Source: Eunapius fragilis (taxonomy: Eukaryota > Porifera > Demospongiae > Spongillida > Spongillidae). From it: a stretch of DNA of 64,000 bases. Of the stretch, positions 1 through 11,352 are shown in pieces. The stretch's first letter is position 1, and the number at the start of each line of letters is the position of its first letter. Made by a program: the position numbers and the translations under genes. The DNA is taken from NCBI GenBank assembly GCA_963681505.1, contig OY811972.1:8257257-8321256 (forward strand), written 5' to 3'. The notes beneath the pieces are model-generated. The model did no database searches. It saw only the letters and a program-made list of their open reading frames with translations, and had not been told where the DNA came from.

Positions 1-2013
1 ATTGTGTGGTTCACCAAGATGCTTAAGGCTAAGGTCATCAATTGCACAAAATTATTGGTTCTATCTTTACAAATTATATGTATTATATGAGCAGCACAAA
101 GTGACCTACATGTACATGCTTTAAAGTCAAGAGACACTTATGTCCTCTACAACTTCTTTCTTACGCACTGGAAATTAGTCTGTCCATCATGGAGTTACAG
201 TGGCCTGAATTTTTTAATTACTTGGACATTTTTATTGCATGCGTCAATTTAGATGCTCCTTCTTAGAAAATGTTTATAATATGCACCAGGTCTCTTTTCA
301 CTGCCATGACCCCATATATTGGTAACACACACTTTGCACAATTCTTAACCACGGCACAAATTAACCCAATAGGTTTTTTAACTATTTTTAACTACATGTA
401 CTTGTTCACAGTTGTGAAATTTACCATATATCAAACATACATGTGTCTAAACACATGTATGTTCAATATCAATATCTACACAATTTACTAAGTGTCCATA
501 CATGTACATGTACTTGGTGAACACACACTAATACAATTATTGCTGAAATATGGTGAACACAAATATTCCATTTGTGAGCGTTCACCAATTATGAAATAGG
601 CTGTGTTCACATGTGTATATGTGCTACATGTATGTATGTATACATGTAGCACAATTGAATTATCTGGCCAATGCTCAAAAATTGTAACATTATTAGGCTG
701 TTTGAAGAATTATTAAGTTGGAGTAATTATTAAGCCTACAGGTGTAAAAGTCAGGTGCATCATTTGTGTTAATGTCAGTTATGTACATTTGTACAATTAT
801 TAATTACTAGGCAGTATTCAACAATTGTGTAACATCACCACAGTCCATGTGTTCACTAATTATTAGGCTGTGTGTCCCAATAATTAAATCTACAAGTCTT
901 CTAAGTACAACACTCACACGAATACAACTTGTGAACTATGGACATGTATTGGTGAACATGGCCTAAAAATAAATTCTTTTGCCTATTAAAATTGCACACA
1001 CAACTTGTAAGTGTTCACCAATTGTTTATGAATTGTAACAAATTATTAGCTCAGTTAATCAATTGTGAGCTATAATTAAGCCTACACGTAAAATATTGTA
1101 TGTAGACCAGACTTGTGTATAGTTACTGTGTTCAATAATTGTGTACAATACATGTGTTCTCCAAATAGTGTAAATGTGTTTGACAATGTGTACAATTACA
1201 GATACCAATTAACTTAAGAGACAGATAGTAAGAAACTTTCTCATGATGTTTATAAATAGATTGCTAATTTTCATAAGCATATACTGTAGCTGAGTTCCAG
1301 AGTGGATTACACATTTGAGACATTAATATCCAATATCCAAGGTTTGCTGGCTAGCTACATGTACATGTAGTTCAAATGTTACTTTGTGTCGTATGTGTAC
1401 AAAATAATAAAGATGTAATGATGTAAAGGAGTTGTGTACAATTATTATGATACTGTGTTGAAATCATGATTTCTATATGCTGTATTGGGATAAAGTTTAA
1501 TCACTGTTTAGAGCCACAATTTTTCTAGTTATAAATGGTTTATTATTATTTTTGACTTTTTAATATCACTGCAGTCCCACACATCAAAGTGATGAACAAA
1601 GTGATAAGATAATTACCCAATCCTACTGTGTTCATAATTATCAACTATTATTGGAAATACATGTTATTAAGTTTCATCAATTATAAATTACTGGGGCAGT
1701 GTTCACTATTTGTGATAAACAATTCTTAAAGGCTCATCCATTATGAATGTAAATTTAATATGTCAATATTAAGCAATTATTAGTTCACACACTTAACGTG
1801 TGCAAAATTATTTAGACAATCTTCACCAGTTTACCAGTTGTTAAACTATTGGGTCAATGTTAGTTCACAAATTACATGTACATGTACTGTATGATGCATA
1901 TTAACACGTCACACTACTAGACTATAAACAAATAAACAAATGTAAAATTATTTAGCCAATTTTTACCAGTTGTGTACAGGTAAATGTACATGTGTACAGT
2001 CGTTAGGTTTAGC
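1..2013. repeat. AT-rich degenerate repeat block, left flank
   Basis: No gene is seen. The block is built of diverged copies of a phrase like TTCACCAATTGTGTACAATT, mixed with TACATGTAC palindromes. It is paralogous in the same orientation to about 50,225-52,700; for example positions 1-120 match 50,232-50,350 closely. Parts recur inside the left flank itself: about 919-1,250 matches about 4,120-4,440. ORFs here are short and chance-like. Confidence 0.75.
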
Positions 2014-2044
2014 TCACATTGGCCAATAATGTCTAGGCCAAAAA

Positions 2045-2281
2045 ATGAATGTACTATGTAATATTACTTTCTTCACTCCTATGGCAATAGAAACATCAGG
2101 AGTGTATGGCCAAAAAACAACTGATTTCCTAAAAGAGCTGGGACATCGGTTGAGGCAAGTGTCAGGAGAAGCAAACTCTTTCCAATATCTTGCCCAAAGG
2201 CTATCTGTTGCCATTCAGAGAGGCAATTCAGCTTCAGTAATGGGGACAATGAATGGGGATGATGAAGGGTTTTTTGTATGA
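2045..2281 (+). pseudogene. 3' remnant of a LINE with restriction-like endonuclease (C-terminal piece)
   Basis: The 78-codon frame contains MAIETSGVYG and, near its end, QRGNSASVMGT. Both match the C-terminus of the longer LINE endonuclease at 46,592-47,248 (VAIETSGALG and QQGNAASVMGT). Nothing upstream of residue ~12 matches, so this is a 5'-truncated scrap lying in the AT-rich repeat. The catalytic core is absent. The family assignment rests on similarity within this window. Confidence 0.6.
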
Positions 2282-2289
2282 TTTAGTTC

Positions 2290-4750
2290 AATCGTATACA
2301 TGTATATAATTTGTTGCAATTAAAGAAATGTATATTTTTCTTAAAATAATATTTTGTTCTTTGCATAGTGTTACTGATGTACATGTACATGTAAACACCA
2401 ACACATTAAATTCAATTACCCAATCCTACTGTGTTTACCAATTATCAGCTATTATTAGACATACACATGCACACTTGTACAATAGTACACAATGTACCAC
2501 ATTGTTAAGCTTATACATCACTGTGGCCATTTGTGTAAAATACAATTCTTAAAGGCTCACCCTTTATGAATTCAATGTTAAGCAATTATTAAATTACTGT
2601 GTGTAACAATCTTCACCAGTTTACCAGTTGTTAAATTATTGGGTCAATTTCGACAAATTACATGTACATGTACTGTAAGAAGCTTGCATATTAACACCTC
2701 ACACAACTAGACTATTAACAAATAAACAAATGTAAAATTATTTAGCCAATTTTTACGAGTTGTGTACAGGTAGATGTACATGTGTACAATCGCTAGGTTT
2801 ACTGTAGCTCACATTGGCCAATGTCTAGGCCAAAAAACCAGGGTATTAAGTGACATTCATAACATTGTATTATAAGTATTGCTAAACACCACCTTGGTCA
2901 ATGTGCTTGGGTTCACGTAAGATTATTGGGTCAAATTGTGTGGCATGTATGTATGTTATAATGTATGTACATAAAATACATGTACAAATGGCTCACATGT
3001 GTTGGGCCAAAGTTCACAAATTGTGTGTATAATTAGGTTGTGTTCAGTGATCAATACATGTAATATTGTATGATTATTACAATACATCGTGTGGTTCACC
3101 AAGTGTGTTGAATGATTCATGCACTTAAGGCTAAGTTCACCAATTGCACAAAATTATTGGCTCAATGGGGTTACAAATAATATATATTGGTAACACACAC
3201 TTCGCACAATTCTTAACCACGGCAAAAATTAATCCAATAGGTTTTTAACTACATGTACTTGTTCGCAGTTTTGAAATTATTTGTAAATATTGAACACACA
3301 ATGGTGTCTAGACATGTATGTTCAATATCTAGACAATTTTTAAATAAGCCTCCATACATGTACTTGGTGAACATACACAAATACAATTATTGGTGAACAC
3401 AGCCTAAATATTCCATTCTGAGCGTTCACTAATTATGGAATAGGCTGTGCTCACAATTTGAAGACCATGATATTTTAATTTGACTGTGGACTATGGTTCA
3501 AACATTGTCTTAAATCATTGTGTGTGTATGTTAATGTCAGTTATGTACATTTGTACAATTATTAATTACTAGGCAGTATTCAACAATTGTGTAACATCAC
3601 CACAGTCCATGTGTTCACTAATTATTAGGCTGTGGACCCCAATAATTAAATCTACAAGTCTTCTAAGTACAGCAGTTGTGGACAATTATTATCAGACTGT
3701 TTTGTATGTGTTCATCAATTGTAACAACTATAATGTGCTTGGGTTCACCAATTAGGGAGACTTCACTGATTGTGTAAAATTATTGGACCAATGTTTACAA
3801 ATTGTGTGTATGTAATTAGTTCACCAACGGTGTATTGTACAATTATTACAATAAATTATGTGGTTCACCAATTGTGTTAATGCTAAGTTCTCCAGTTGTG
3901 GAAAATTATTGCTTCTACATGTACATGGTGTGTTTACAAATTATATGCTATTGGTGAACACAGTTTACATAATTGTTGACCACAAGTACAAGTTAGTTAA
4001 CCCAATAGGTTTTCAACTGAATATGCTAAATGGTAAAATGATGAACCTGAACATGTAGTACAGTTTAGTGAATTCAGCCTCATCATTTAACATACATGTA
4101 CTTGGTGAACACTCACAAATACAAATGTGAACTATGGACATGTATTGGTGAACATGTCTAAAAATAAATTCTTTTGCCTATTAAAATTGCACGCACAATT
4201 TGTAAGTGTTCACCAATTGTTTATGAATTGTAACAAATTATTAGGCTCAGTTAATCAATTGTGAGCTATAATTAAGTCTACACATAAAATATTGTATGTA
4301 CACCAGACTTGTGTACAGTTACTGTGTTCAATAATTGTGTATAATACATGTGTTCTCCAAATAGTGTAAATGTGTATGACAATTTGTACAATTACAGGTT
4401 CCAATTAACTTAAGAGACAGATAGTAATTGTAGTGCCTTTTAGTTGTGAGTATGTATCTGCTGCTGTGTATCGTATAATAACTTTGGAATTTGATTATCA
4501 AACAAACTAATTATTTGGGTGTGTTCACCAATTCCAATGCATCACATGTAGACTGTGCTAATCATTTGAAAACTGTTTTCCCAAATTCTGTAAAATAGCA
4601 TTAACCCTTCACTACAATGTAGGGTCACCAAATCTGCATAATAAAGACACATGTACATGTATGTTTATCAACTGCAGGTAATATTAGTTTATCCAACCAG
4701 GGGATGTATTATCACTAATATGCTAAATGTAACGATCAGAGCACAAAGGA
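2290..4750. repeat. AT-rich degenerate repeat block, continuation
   Basis: This is the same repeat family as 1-2,013. The phrase GTCTAGGCCAAAAAACCAGGG at 2,822 recurs near 49,960 and 53,215. No coding exon, RNA gene or promoter is recognisable. The 73-80 aa ORFs lack any domain signal. Confidence 0.7.
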
Positions 4751-4759
4751 AAGCTTATC

Positions 4760-5290
4760 AAAAAACTGACATTTCCGGTAGCTAGGGTCATCGAAAGTAG
4801 AAGATTTGTTTCAGGTTTAAACTTAATAATCAATATTAAAACAAACATCATTTGAGTTATCATTTATTTCTGAATTGTACTCACCAAAATAGTCTCGTAG
4901 ACCAGACAGACCTACACCGTAATTCAGTGATGAAGTTGGGTGTGGCCCGACTAGGCACAGCGATCGATATACATGTACTTTACTGGCTCTGCTCACCAAG
5001 TGTGTAGCTTTATTGGGCCTACAGTATGTTTACCAAATGTGTACAACTATTAGTCCCGTGTTCTCCAGTGAGTTGCGTGAAAATATCAGACACTCGACTC
5101 AAACTCAATCCTTCATAGCTATAACAATACCCGGCGGATGTACCAGGAAGCATGCAGGAAGACAGGCACAAACAACACACAATATTAGCGCCAAGAGGTC
5201 TTACCTGCAATGGAATCCCATCCTTTAGAAAGCACTCCCGCTGTTAAAGAGCTCCATCATAGAGTAAACAGCTGCAGATCCCTGTCTAAT
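4760..5290. repeat. Segment paralogous to 55,255-55,461 plus 59,131-59,520 (uninserted copy)
   Basis: Starting at GGTAGCTAGGGTCATC, this stretch aligns with 55,258 onward up to ACTGGCTC, then with 59,131 onward up to CCGCTGTTAAAGAGCTCC. It therefore carries the empty site for the 3.66-kb insertion at 55,462-59,122 (about 4,983-4,997) and for the fold-back element at 59,375-59,490 (about 5,240-5,252). No gene is seen. Confidence 0.8.
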
Positions 5291-5316
5291 TAATTTTTTT
5301 AAATAATGATATTATT

Positions 5317-5852
5317 AACAGCAAGTTACCTGCAAGTATGGTGGCGATGTGGTAACTCGGCATAACATGATTAGGGACATCTTGGTGGAGACATGTCGTC
5401 GGGCTCACATAGGGGTTAAGGTGGAAGTCGGCAACAACCTAAGTAGAGACCACAGTAAGACCCGTCCAGCTGACATACTTCTTCCTAACTGGTTTTTGGG
5501 CAGAACAGCAGCATTAGATGTGTCCATCACCTCACCGCTAAACCCTGTTAATTTGTTGGAAGCGGGAGTGTCGGCCACAGCTGCTGCCCAGGCCACTGAG
5601 TCTAGGAAACACCACGCCAATAACCCCAAGTGCTCAGATCTAGGATGGGTATGTGTCCCTATGGTAGTTGAAACATATGGAGCTTGGGGAAAAGAAGCCA
5701 CTGCCATTATCTCCTCTGTAGCCTCTAGACTTGCCACCTCCATGTGTCGGCCAAAGTCCATCGTACTTAATGAAATCTATGGCCGACTGAATCTCCACCT
5801 GGTCAGGGCTAATGCTACAGCTATCCTCTCTAGGATAGCTCGTGTACTGTAG
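5317..5852 (+). pseudogene. LINE 3' fragment: zinc-binding tail and restriction-like endonuclease domain
   Basis: The open frame starts near VTCKYGGDVVTRHNMIRD, the end of a CCHC/CCHH-like tail. It continues into a nuclease-like core: RPADILLPNW, then ALDVSITSPLNP, then ESRKHHANNPKC, and GWVCVPMVVETYGAWG. The same order is present in the minus-strand LINE at 27,546-28,043. RPADI...DV is typical of the restriction-like endonuclease carried at the C-terminus of some non-LTR retrotransposons, where it nicks target DNA. There is no reverse transcriptase upstream, so the copy is 5'-truncated. The frame is intact to a stop after ILSRIARVL, suggesting a fairly recent insertion. The 3' tail probably extends to about 5,940. 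Confidence 0.75.
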
Positions 5853-6428
5853 AGCTGTACTTTGTATTTAATCAGTGTTGTTTCTGTATATTCATGTCAA
5901 TATCTGAACCTGCGTCAGCAGGTTCAATATAGGATTGATTGAGGAGTCATGAATGTCATTAAAAATTTTCAGTTGCGTCGCGAGGGACAACGAAGAAACG
6001 GATAGCTTTTCTCTTTGCAGCAATCGAACGACAACACCAAGATCTACGTTTTGGTGCTAGTTTCATGTCATAAAACTATGCGCTTCTAGACCAACTAAGA
6101 ACCTGTTTCTCGTGCCCACGCCCAAAAAAATTGTTGGTCGTCTTCTTCTTCTTCTTCTTCTTCTCCGTCAAGTATAACTCACGCTAGGAATGGTTTTAAA
6201 GAACGGCGATAGTACCAATCGCTTCAGAATTTACCGGCGCGGTGCCCCTTAAGGTAATAAAGAAGCTACAACGAAAAAGTACTATATACGGTATGGGTAT
6301 ATTACTTTGTTCTAAATACAGGAGTATCGATAATTTTAGGCAGTATAAATACTCCAACAGGCACACAATTTATTTTGGTGTCAGTTTAGTCGTTACTTAT
6401 TTTGGCTAGTGAAGTTGTTTTTCTAAAA
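5853..6428. other. Intergenic; (TCT)n microsatellite at 6,141-6,164
   Basis: After the LINE tail the composition becomes less AT-rich. A run of eight TCT units occupies 6,141-6,164. The last 60 bases before the next ORF could be its leader, but no clear TATA box is seen. No gene is visible. Confidence 0.6.
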
Positions 6429-6863
6429 ATGCCTTCGCGTAATCGAAAGAAGAGAACGAAGCAACGAGGGGAATACCTCCAAAAGCAAGAAGAGAACAAG
6501 GCTAAAGCCCGAGAGCGCTACAAGGCCGACCCTGAAAAAAAGAAGGCCTCTGTACGCGAGAGCTACAAGGCCGATCCTGAAAAAAAGAAGGCCTCTGTAC
6601 GCGAGAGCTACAAGGCCGATCCTGAAAAAAAGAAGGCCTCTGTACGCGAGAGCTACATCGCAAATATTGAACCTAAGCGTGCTGCTAAAAGGCAGCGATA
6701 TGGAGAGGACCTCGAGGAGAACCGTGCTGCTAAAAGGCAGCGATATGGAGAGGACCTCGAGGAGAACCGTGCTGTTAAAAGGCAGCGATATCAAGAGCGC
6801 GTCGAGGAGAACCGTGCTGCTAAAAGGCGGATATACAGGGGTAATTCAGCTACCATTAATTAA
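6429..6863 (+). CDS. Lys/Arg-rich tandem-repeat protein, probably the N-terminal exon of a mobile-element gene
   Basis: The 144-residue frame begins at the first ATG (MPSRNRKKRTK). After about 25 residues it has three near-perfect 15-residue repeats of the form SYKADPEKKKASVRE, then about four 13-residue repeats of the form RYGEDLEENRAAKRQ. The whole protein is strongly basic and probably helical; it resembles nucleic-acid-binding tails. Nucleotide identity between units is very high (6,530-6,650 and 6,690-6,790), so the repeats are recent or homogenised. A good donor-like site (ACAG|gtaatt) sits at about 6,839, just before the stop, so this may be a first exon rather than a whole gene. I associate this repeat type with large sponge proteins carrying PIF1/Helitron-type helicases. 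That is recollection, not something shown here; no helicase is visible downstream. Confidence 0.55.
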   Translation: MPSRNRKKRTKQRGEYLQKQEENKAKARERYKADPEKKKASVRESYKADPEKKKASVRESYKADPEKKKASVRESYIANIEPKRAAKRQRYGEDLEENRAAKRQRYGEDLEENRAVKRQRYQERVEENRAAKRRIYRGNSATIN

Positions 6864-7456
6864 GGCAGCTAGAATGAGTCGGTATTGGAAGGGTCGTAGA
6901 ACTACCACTACCACTACCACCCAAAGGTATGTTATAGCATGCAGTATGTACCATTTAAAATCTCTAAGGGCTGCTATGCACGTGGCTCATGGCTTCCTGT
7001 CATGCACACATTAACACTCTTGTATGCCTGCATGACATATTATCAGATGTACAGTATGGCTTCCTACACGGGATGTTCCCTGGTAAAGGTCAATGTTTGT
7101 ACAAAAGGTTATTTGTACATGTACATGCATCTGTGTCTGTTACATTGTAAATGTGATGTGCAATAAAGGACTATACACATGTGTGTACTAGTGTAATTGC
7201 ATTTTCAGAAATTTAATTAACAAGTCTGTCATGCGCATCCAACCCTTGCATGCAGCCGATTATCAGATGTACAGTCAGGCTTCCCACAAGTAAAAGTTCC
7301 CCATGTACATGTAAAGGGTACAAAAGGTAATTTGTGTCTCTCACATTGTTTTAAAGGTCCACTACACATGTGTGTACAGAAAATTGAGTTGTATGAAAAT
7401 AAAATAATTCACGTTATGCGCAGTTGGTAAAATGTTTTGATACATGATAAGGCATT
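6864..7456. other. Non-coding stretch with internal near-duplication
   Basis: The segment around 7,030-7,180 (TATTATCAGATGTACAGTATGGC ... CACATGTGTGTAC) partly recurs at 7,258-7,380, suggesting a local tandem duplication of about 225 bp. A possible AATAAA signal lies at 7,162. No coding signal is seen. Confidence 0.45.
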
Positions 7457-7690
7457 ATGTGTGGTAAAATAAAAGTACTGCAACCCTATCTTCTCCCATA
7501 TAGTTACTCCCTGTTTGAGCCCAACTCTCGCACACTAGCAGAGTATGGAGTGAGTCTTGAAAAAGCAATTCTTAGGGATAGTGAGCTTCTGAGTGATGTA
7601 AACAATGCTTTCTGCAATAGCCATCCATTGCTAGCTCAAAAGGTTGTTACAAGATCTGCCCGTGCAGCAGTAAGATTAGTGCAGCGCTGG
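7457..7690 (+). CDS. Partial conserved-looking exon, unknown function (possible Helitron-type ORF piece)
   Basis: The frame reads LLPYSYSLFEPNSRTLAEYG, then EKAILRDSELLSDVNNAFCN, then HPLLAQKVVTRSARAAVRLV. It has balanced composition and looks genuinely coding up to about 7,690, after which the same frame enters GC-rich repeats. A donor-like gtaaga follows GCAGCA at about 7,670. I recall similar segments in sponge proteins that also carry the YKADPEKKK repeats found 600 bp upstream. If right, the two could be exons of one element gene; that link is inference. No catalytic motif is visible. Confidence 0.4.
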
Positions 7691-8055
7691 ACCCACGGCC
7701 ACCGCCAGCAGAAGCCCCGCCACCGCCTGCAGCAGCGCTGGACCCACGGCCACCGCCAGCAGAAGCGCTGGACCCACCGCCTGCAGCGTTACCCCCGCTG
7801 ATGCTCCCCCCAATGCTGCCCCCAATGCTGCCTCCGCCTTTTTTACTACCCCCGCCACCCGCATGGCCTTACCCCGGGGGGGGGGAGGGGGAGAAGAAGA
7901 AGAGGAAGAGGAGGCGGCAAAACTATTTATTTTATCAAAAAACAACTACACTTATCTCTATTAATTTTATTGTTATTGTAACATTAATTTTACATACGTA
8001 TTTATTAAAGTTATATTGTAACTTGTGGTCGGAGCAATGCACAAAGCGTTCGTAA
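7678..8055 (+). CDS. Proline-rich frame ending in a basic run and a hydrophobic segment, doubtful
   Basis: A second frame (codons from 7,678) gives Pro/Ala-rich repeats (LDPRPPPAEA repeated) and LPPMLPPMLPPP. A Lys/Arg cluster (EKKKRKRRRQN) follows, then a hydrophobic stretch (INFIVIVTLILHTYLL), ending at 8,055. The nucleotide sequence is a short GC-rich minisatellite, so this may be repeat expansion that happens to be open. It is out of frame with 7,457-7,690. The tail could be a membrane anchor if translated. Confidence 0.25.
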   Translation, partial: SAALDPRPPPAEAPPPPAAALDPRPPPAEALDPPPAALPPLMLPPMLPPMLPPPFLLPPPPAWPYPGGGEGEKKKRKRRRQNYLFYQKTTTLISINFIVIVTLILHTYLLKLYCNLWSEQCTKRS

Positions 8056-8144
8056 GGTATAGACATTTTGTCCATTGCACATCGTTCCTCATCACATTAC
8101 AGTTATGAAGCTTCGTTGACACGGAGAAAAAAAAACTTATGAAA

Positions 8145-8439
8145 CAAGTAAATAAAAACCTTCTCTAACGAGAAAGTTGGTGGGCATATAGGATTGACAA
8201 TGTTGGTGTAAAAAGCACGGAAACAAGTGTGACAGAAATGTTACTGGAAAATTGAAATAGGCCTATATTTAGCCCATTTTCTCAGGCGTGCGCTGCCTAA
8301 ATGTGACTGGGCTAAATATAGGCCTATTTCAATTTTCCAGTAACATTTCTGTCACACTTGTTTCCGTGCTTTTTACACCAACATTGTCAATCCTATATGC
8401 CCACCAACTTTCTCGTTAGAGAAGGTTTTTATTTACTTG
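8145..8439. mobile_element. Fold-back (MITE-like) element, 295 bp
   Basis: A near-perfect inverted repeat runs from CAAGTAAATAAAAACC at the left to GGTTTTTATTTACTTG at the right, with arms of about 130 bp around a loop at 8,276-8,315. It has no coding capacity. Palindromic structure this perfect indicates a non-autonomous fold-back or MITE element. Target-site duplications were not obvious. Confidence 0.8.
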
Positions 8440-8839
8440 TAATAATTAATAATTAATAATAACAGCAAGACAAAAATTATTCAGCATTTAGGTAGACCTA
8501 GCATTTTGGGTCATTAGATGTAACTGCATGTATGTACCTTATAATTCTTTGTGGCAAGCTTAAGCCATGCAGTAACTCGTGAATTCGAAGTGAGTTGTTG
8601 ATGGCCTGGTTCGTTATCTTTTACGCTAACGTAAATGTGTTGAGACTTAATTCTGAGTCATCGTTGAGGGTTTTGATACACACTTCAGCATAAGTGTGTA
8701 CATAGCTAGATTATAACCAATGGAGTCACGGTCTCACTGTCTTCACTAGAGATGTGAATCACGCCCTATAATAATGGTTGGATCAATAGAACATCAACAG
8801 AACATCTTTAATAGCCATCCTGGCCACGAAGCATCTGCC

Positions 8840-8913
8840 TAGTTGGGCGTAGCCCGACCTTCGCGTATTGGCGTATTTCAGCCAATACGCGAAGGTCGGG
8901 CTACGCCCAACTA
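8840..8913. mobile_element. Short perfect hairpin element, 74 bp
   Basis: TAGTTGGGCGTAGCCCGACC at the left is answered by the exact reverse complement ending at 8,913; the arms are 33 bp and the loop is about 8 bp. Flanks CATCTGCC and TATCTAGC share 6 of 8 positions and could be an eroded target-site duplication. Probably a tiny fold-back MITE. Confidence 0.65.
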
Positions 8914-8949
8914 TATCTAGCTCCTGTCTTCATGACCGCTTTAATTTAA

Positions 8950-9300
8950 TTTCTCTCCCTGAAGTTGTCCACTGGCTTGGTATCATCATTATGGGGTGTA
9001 CCACTGTGATGGAGGGAAACAATTACTGAAGGTTATAATAACAGCAGCAACAATTCAATACATGAATACAAATATAAATGCTAATCTCCTCATGCAGCCT
9101 CTTGGCTGTCAGTGATCCCCTATGTTATGGGTGTAGAGGGTTCCTAAAAATACTGCCATTGGCCTGTGTTATTGGGGAACAAACCTGTATGTCCCTGGGG
9201 GTAGTACCAGGGAATTTCACCAGACCTTCAGGACAGGGGGTGAAATCTATAGGGTTCTGTTGGGAAAAAGGGAAAGTTTGTGAGTGGGGGTAGCTGTAGG
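8950..9300 (+). repeat. Repeat shared with 44,031-44,200 and 44,950-45,150
   Basis: Positions 8,950-9,117 match 44,031-44,199 and positions 9,120-9,310 match 44,952-45,150. Relative to the 44-kb copy this copy lacks about 750 bp carrying a LINE reverse-transcriptase tail. It is probably a deleted LINE copy; the short ORF at 9,078-9,293 has no coding signal of its own. Confidence 0.6.
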
Positions 9301-10660
9301 GACATGAGGGCAGGGATTCTGTGGTTCTGGTGTTGTTAGTGGTGGTGGTGAGGTGTGGGAGGCTTTCTGGGTACAGTGTTGGTTAATTTGGGTGGTGCCT
9401 GGGATTTGGGGGTTTGTGTGATCAACTTGGTGGAACCAGGTCTCTAGTCTTGTGCATGGTTTTGGGTCTCAGGCAGGCGTCTGGATACAATTCTCCCTTT
9501 TTGTGTTCTTGGTGATACATGTACCTGCCGATTTCTTTTTTTTTTCTTTTTTCTTTCAGTTCATCATGACCAGCTCTACCTATCATCTGGTCATCCTGCA
9601 AGCGGATGTCCACTTGTTTTCATCTTCTTCGACGAGTTGTCAGCCGCGTGCATCAAGGGCTTCCTCAATGAAGGTTTGGTGATGGCACAGCAATGTAGCT
9701 GTGTTCACCAATTGTTTTAACCAAATGTGTACCAATAATTAGGCCAGCTTTTCTGTCCACGTATTTTCACCAAATGTGTACACTTGTTGGGACGTGCTCA
9801 CTAATTGTGTACAAGCATTCACTAATTGCAAAATTACTGGCCCATTTCTACCAACACTTAATTTTGGAGCCACAAAACCTTCAAACATAATGTGACCTAC
9901 TGATATGAGCATGCACACAATGTCATGTACATACATGTAGATATACATGTACCTTTGGCACTCAAAGAATTACACTATGTAAATGTAGGAAGTAGGCGAT
10001 TTAATGCAAAGTACAAAGTTATGGGAATAATTAAATATTCAGTGCATGGGAGAGGCTGAAACTGATATTAACCTATTTTGTTTTCAGTCACAGAAACCGT
10101 AAAAGGAATAGTCCTCCGCTCAGTGTGCCTTCAGCCCCACCCACAGTCAGCGGGACCTCCTAGGATACATGTATGCATGCTGTAATCCGTAAATGTTGGG
10201 GTGATGCTATTCCACACCACATAGCTCTGTGGGACACCTTAGTGCACTTCATCCACCATGTGCTAGCTTCAGAAGTCAGCAGTGGGCTAATCCTGAACAT
10301 TCCCAGCCAAGACCAGCTGATATAATGTATTTGTGCCAAAGATCAGTTATATTTTTCAAGTGATATTCACAGCTTGCAGGTGTCACTCCACCTTAATAAG
10401 CATGAACTTGATTAGAGCTAAGCCAGACACCTGTAAGACGTGTCACCTTATTGATAGTGTATTAAAAGTACTATCATTTTACTGACACACAAAAAGTTGT
10501 ACAGATATACTGGTTGCATACATTATATTTTGGGACCAAATGTGCTAACAAGAATACTAGTTATCATAATGGGCTAAATTGTGAAACGTTCACATGTTAC
10601 TGCACACTACCTACATCACAAGTCTGAAACAGTGTTTGCTAGCTACTACAGTAATAGTTA
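9301..10660. other. Intergenic region 3' of the minus-strand gene
   Basis: Holds a GT-rich stretch (9,300-9,420), a poly-pyrimidine tract at 9,534-9,558, AT-rich repeat phrases at 9,700-9,950 like those of the left flank, and single-copy sequence at 10,000-10,660. The last part should hold the 3' UTR of the Death-domain gene. I see no canonical AATAAA on the minus strand close to the stop. Confidence 0.5.
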
Positions 10661-10923
10661 TCACATTCGCATTTTTGTAAGGACGCCCACCAGAGTAGAC
10701 CAGGTCACAGGCTTTACACCCATGCCCTGAAGCCATCGTTGGAGAATGGCCATGTTGATTCTCTCTGCATTCCGTTGGTGTTCCATCTCCAATGCTTGCA
10801 CAATGGCTCCATTGGTATCATTCAGTAGAAATATACCAAAATTTGAATACCTTACACCAACTTCTACAGCTACATTGACCTTCCTAGCAGACAAAGATAA
10901 TAGTTCTGGCATGGTGGGTGTTC
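10661..10923 (-). CDS. Terminal exon: Death domain
   Basis: The acceptor TTTGCCCCTCCTCCAG precedes the exon at 10,923. The exon continues the reading frame of the linker exon in phase 1, encodes 87 residues (the first codon split with the linker exon) and ends TGA. After an N-terminal SLSARKVNVAVEVGVRYSNF comes FLLNDTNGAIVQALEMEH, then INMAILQRWLQGMGVKPVTW and STLVGVLTKM. This is the six-helix Death-fold pattern, with the hallmark helix-5/6 run W-L-x(7)-TW-xx-L-xx-L. Its position at the C-terminus of a GTPase protein is as in DAPK1. The domain appears full length (about 80 residues). No truncation is seen. Confidence 0.75.
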
Positions 10924-10956
10924 CTGGAGGAGGGGCAAACCATAACCTATTCAATG

Positions 10957-11250
10957 ATTATACACAACATGTGGTCCTATACACTACATGTGGCCCTCTA
11001 TGCACAATATGTGGCCCCCTATACACAACATGTGGCCCCCTATACACTACATGTGGCCTCATATACACTACATGTGGCCCCCAATACACTACATGTGGCC
11101 CCCTATACATTGTACACTACATGTGGCCCCCTATACACTACATGTGGCCCCCTATACACAACATGTGGCCCCCTATACACAACATGTAGCCCCCTATACA
11201 CAACATGTGGCCCCCTATACACAACATGGGGCCCCCTATACACAACATGT
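10957..11250. repeat. 21-bp minisatellite in the last intron
   Basis: About 14 copies of a 21-bp unit (ATACACAACATGTGGCCCCC plus T), varying ACAACATG/ACTACATG. Because 21 is a multiple of three, several frames stay open and mimic a repetitive protein. It lies wholly within the intron between the linker and Death-domain exons. Confidence 0.85.
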
Positions 11251-11274
11251 ATACCAATCACTACAGCTACTAAC

Positions 11275-11352
11275 CTTCCAACTGTGGTACTATTTGGACC
11301 ACTAGCTCTGACAATAGCTGGGAAGAAGAGGAGGCAGCCATGGAAGTAGACA
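11275..11352 (-). CDS. Linker exon between GTPase/COR and Death domain
   Basis: Bounded by acceptor TCTCTTGTAG and donor GAAG|gttagt, 78 bp, entering and leaving in phase 1. It reads VSTSMAASSSSQLLSELVVQ and IVPQLE. It is a Ser-rich linker followed by an amphipathic helix leading into the Death domain. Phase compatibility with both neighbours is the main evidence. Confidence 0.65.

Noticed and set aside
5405-5761. 118-aa minus-strand ORF
   Set aside because: Antisense shadow of the LINE endonuclease frame.
9560-9673. Plus-strand exon-like stretch after a long pyrimidine tract (FIMTSSTYHLVILQADVHLF)
   Set aside because: Good acceptor and donor and 114 bp open, but two frames look equally plausible and no neighbouring exon or family was found.
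10746-11349. ORFs with HVAPYTQ / YTTCGPL repeats
   Set aside because: Frames of the 21-bp intronic minisatellite on the strand opposite to the Death-domain exon.
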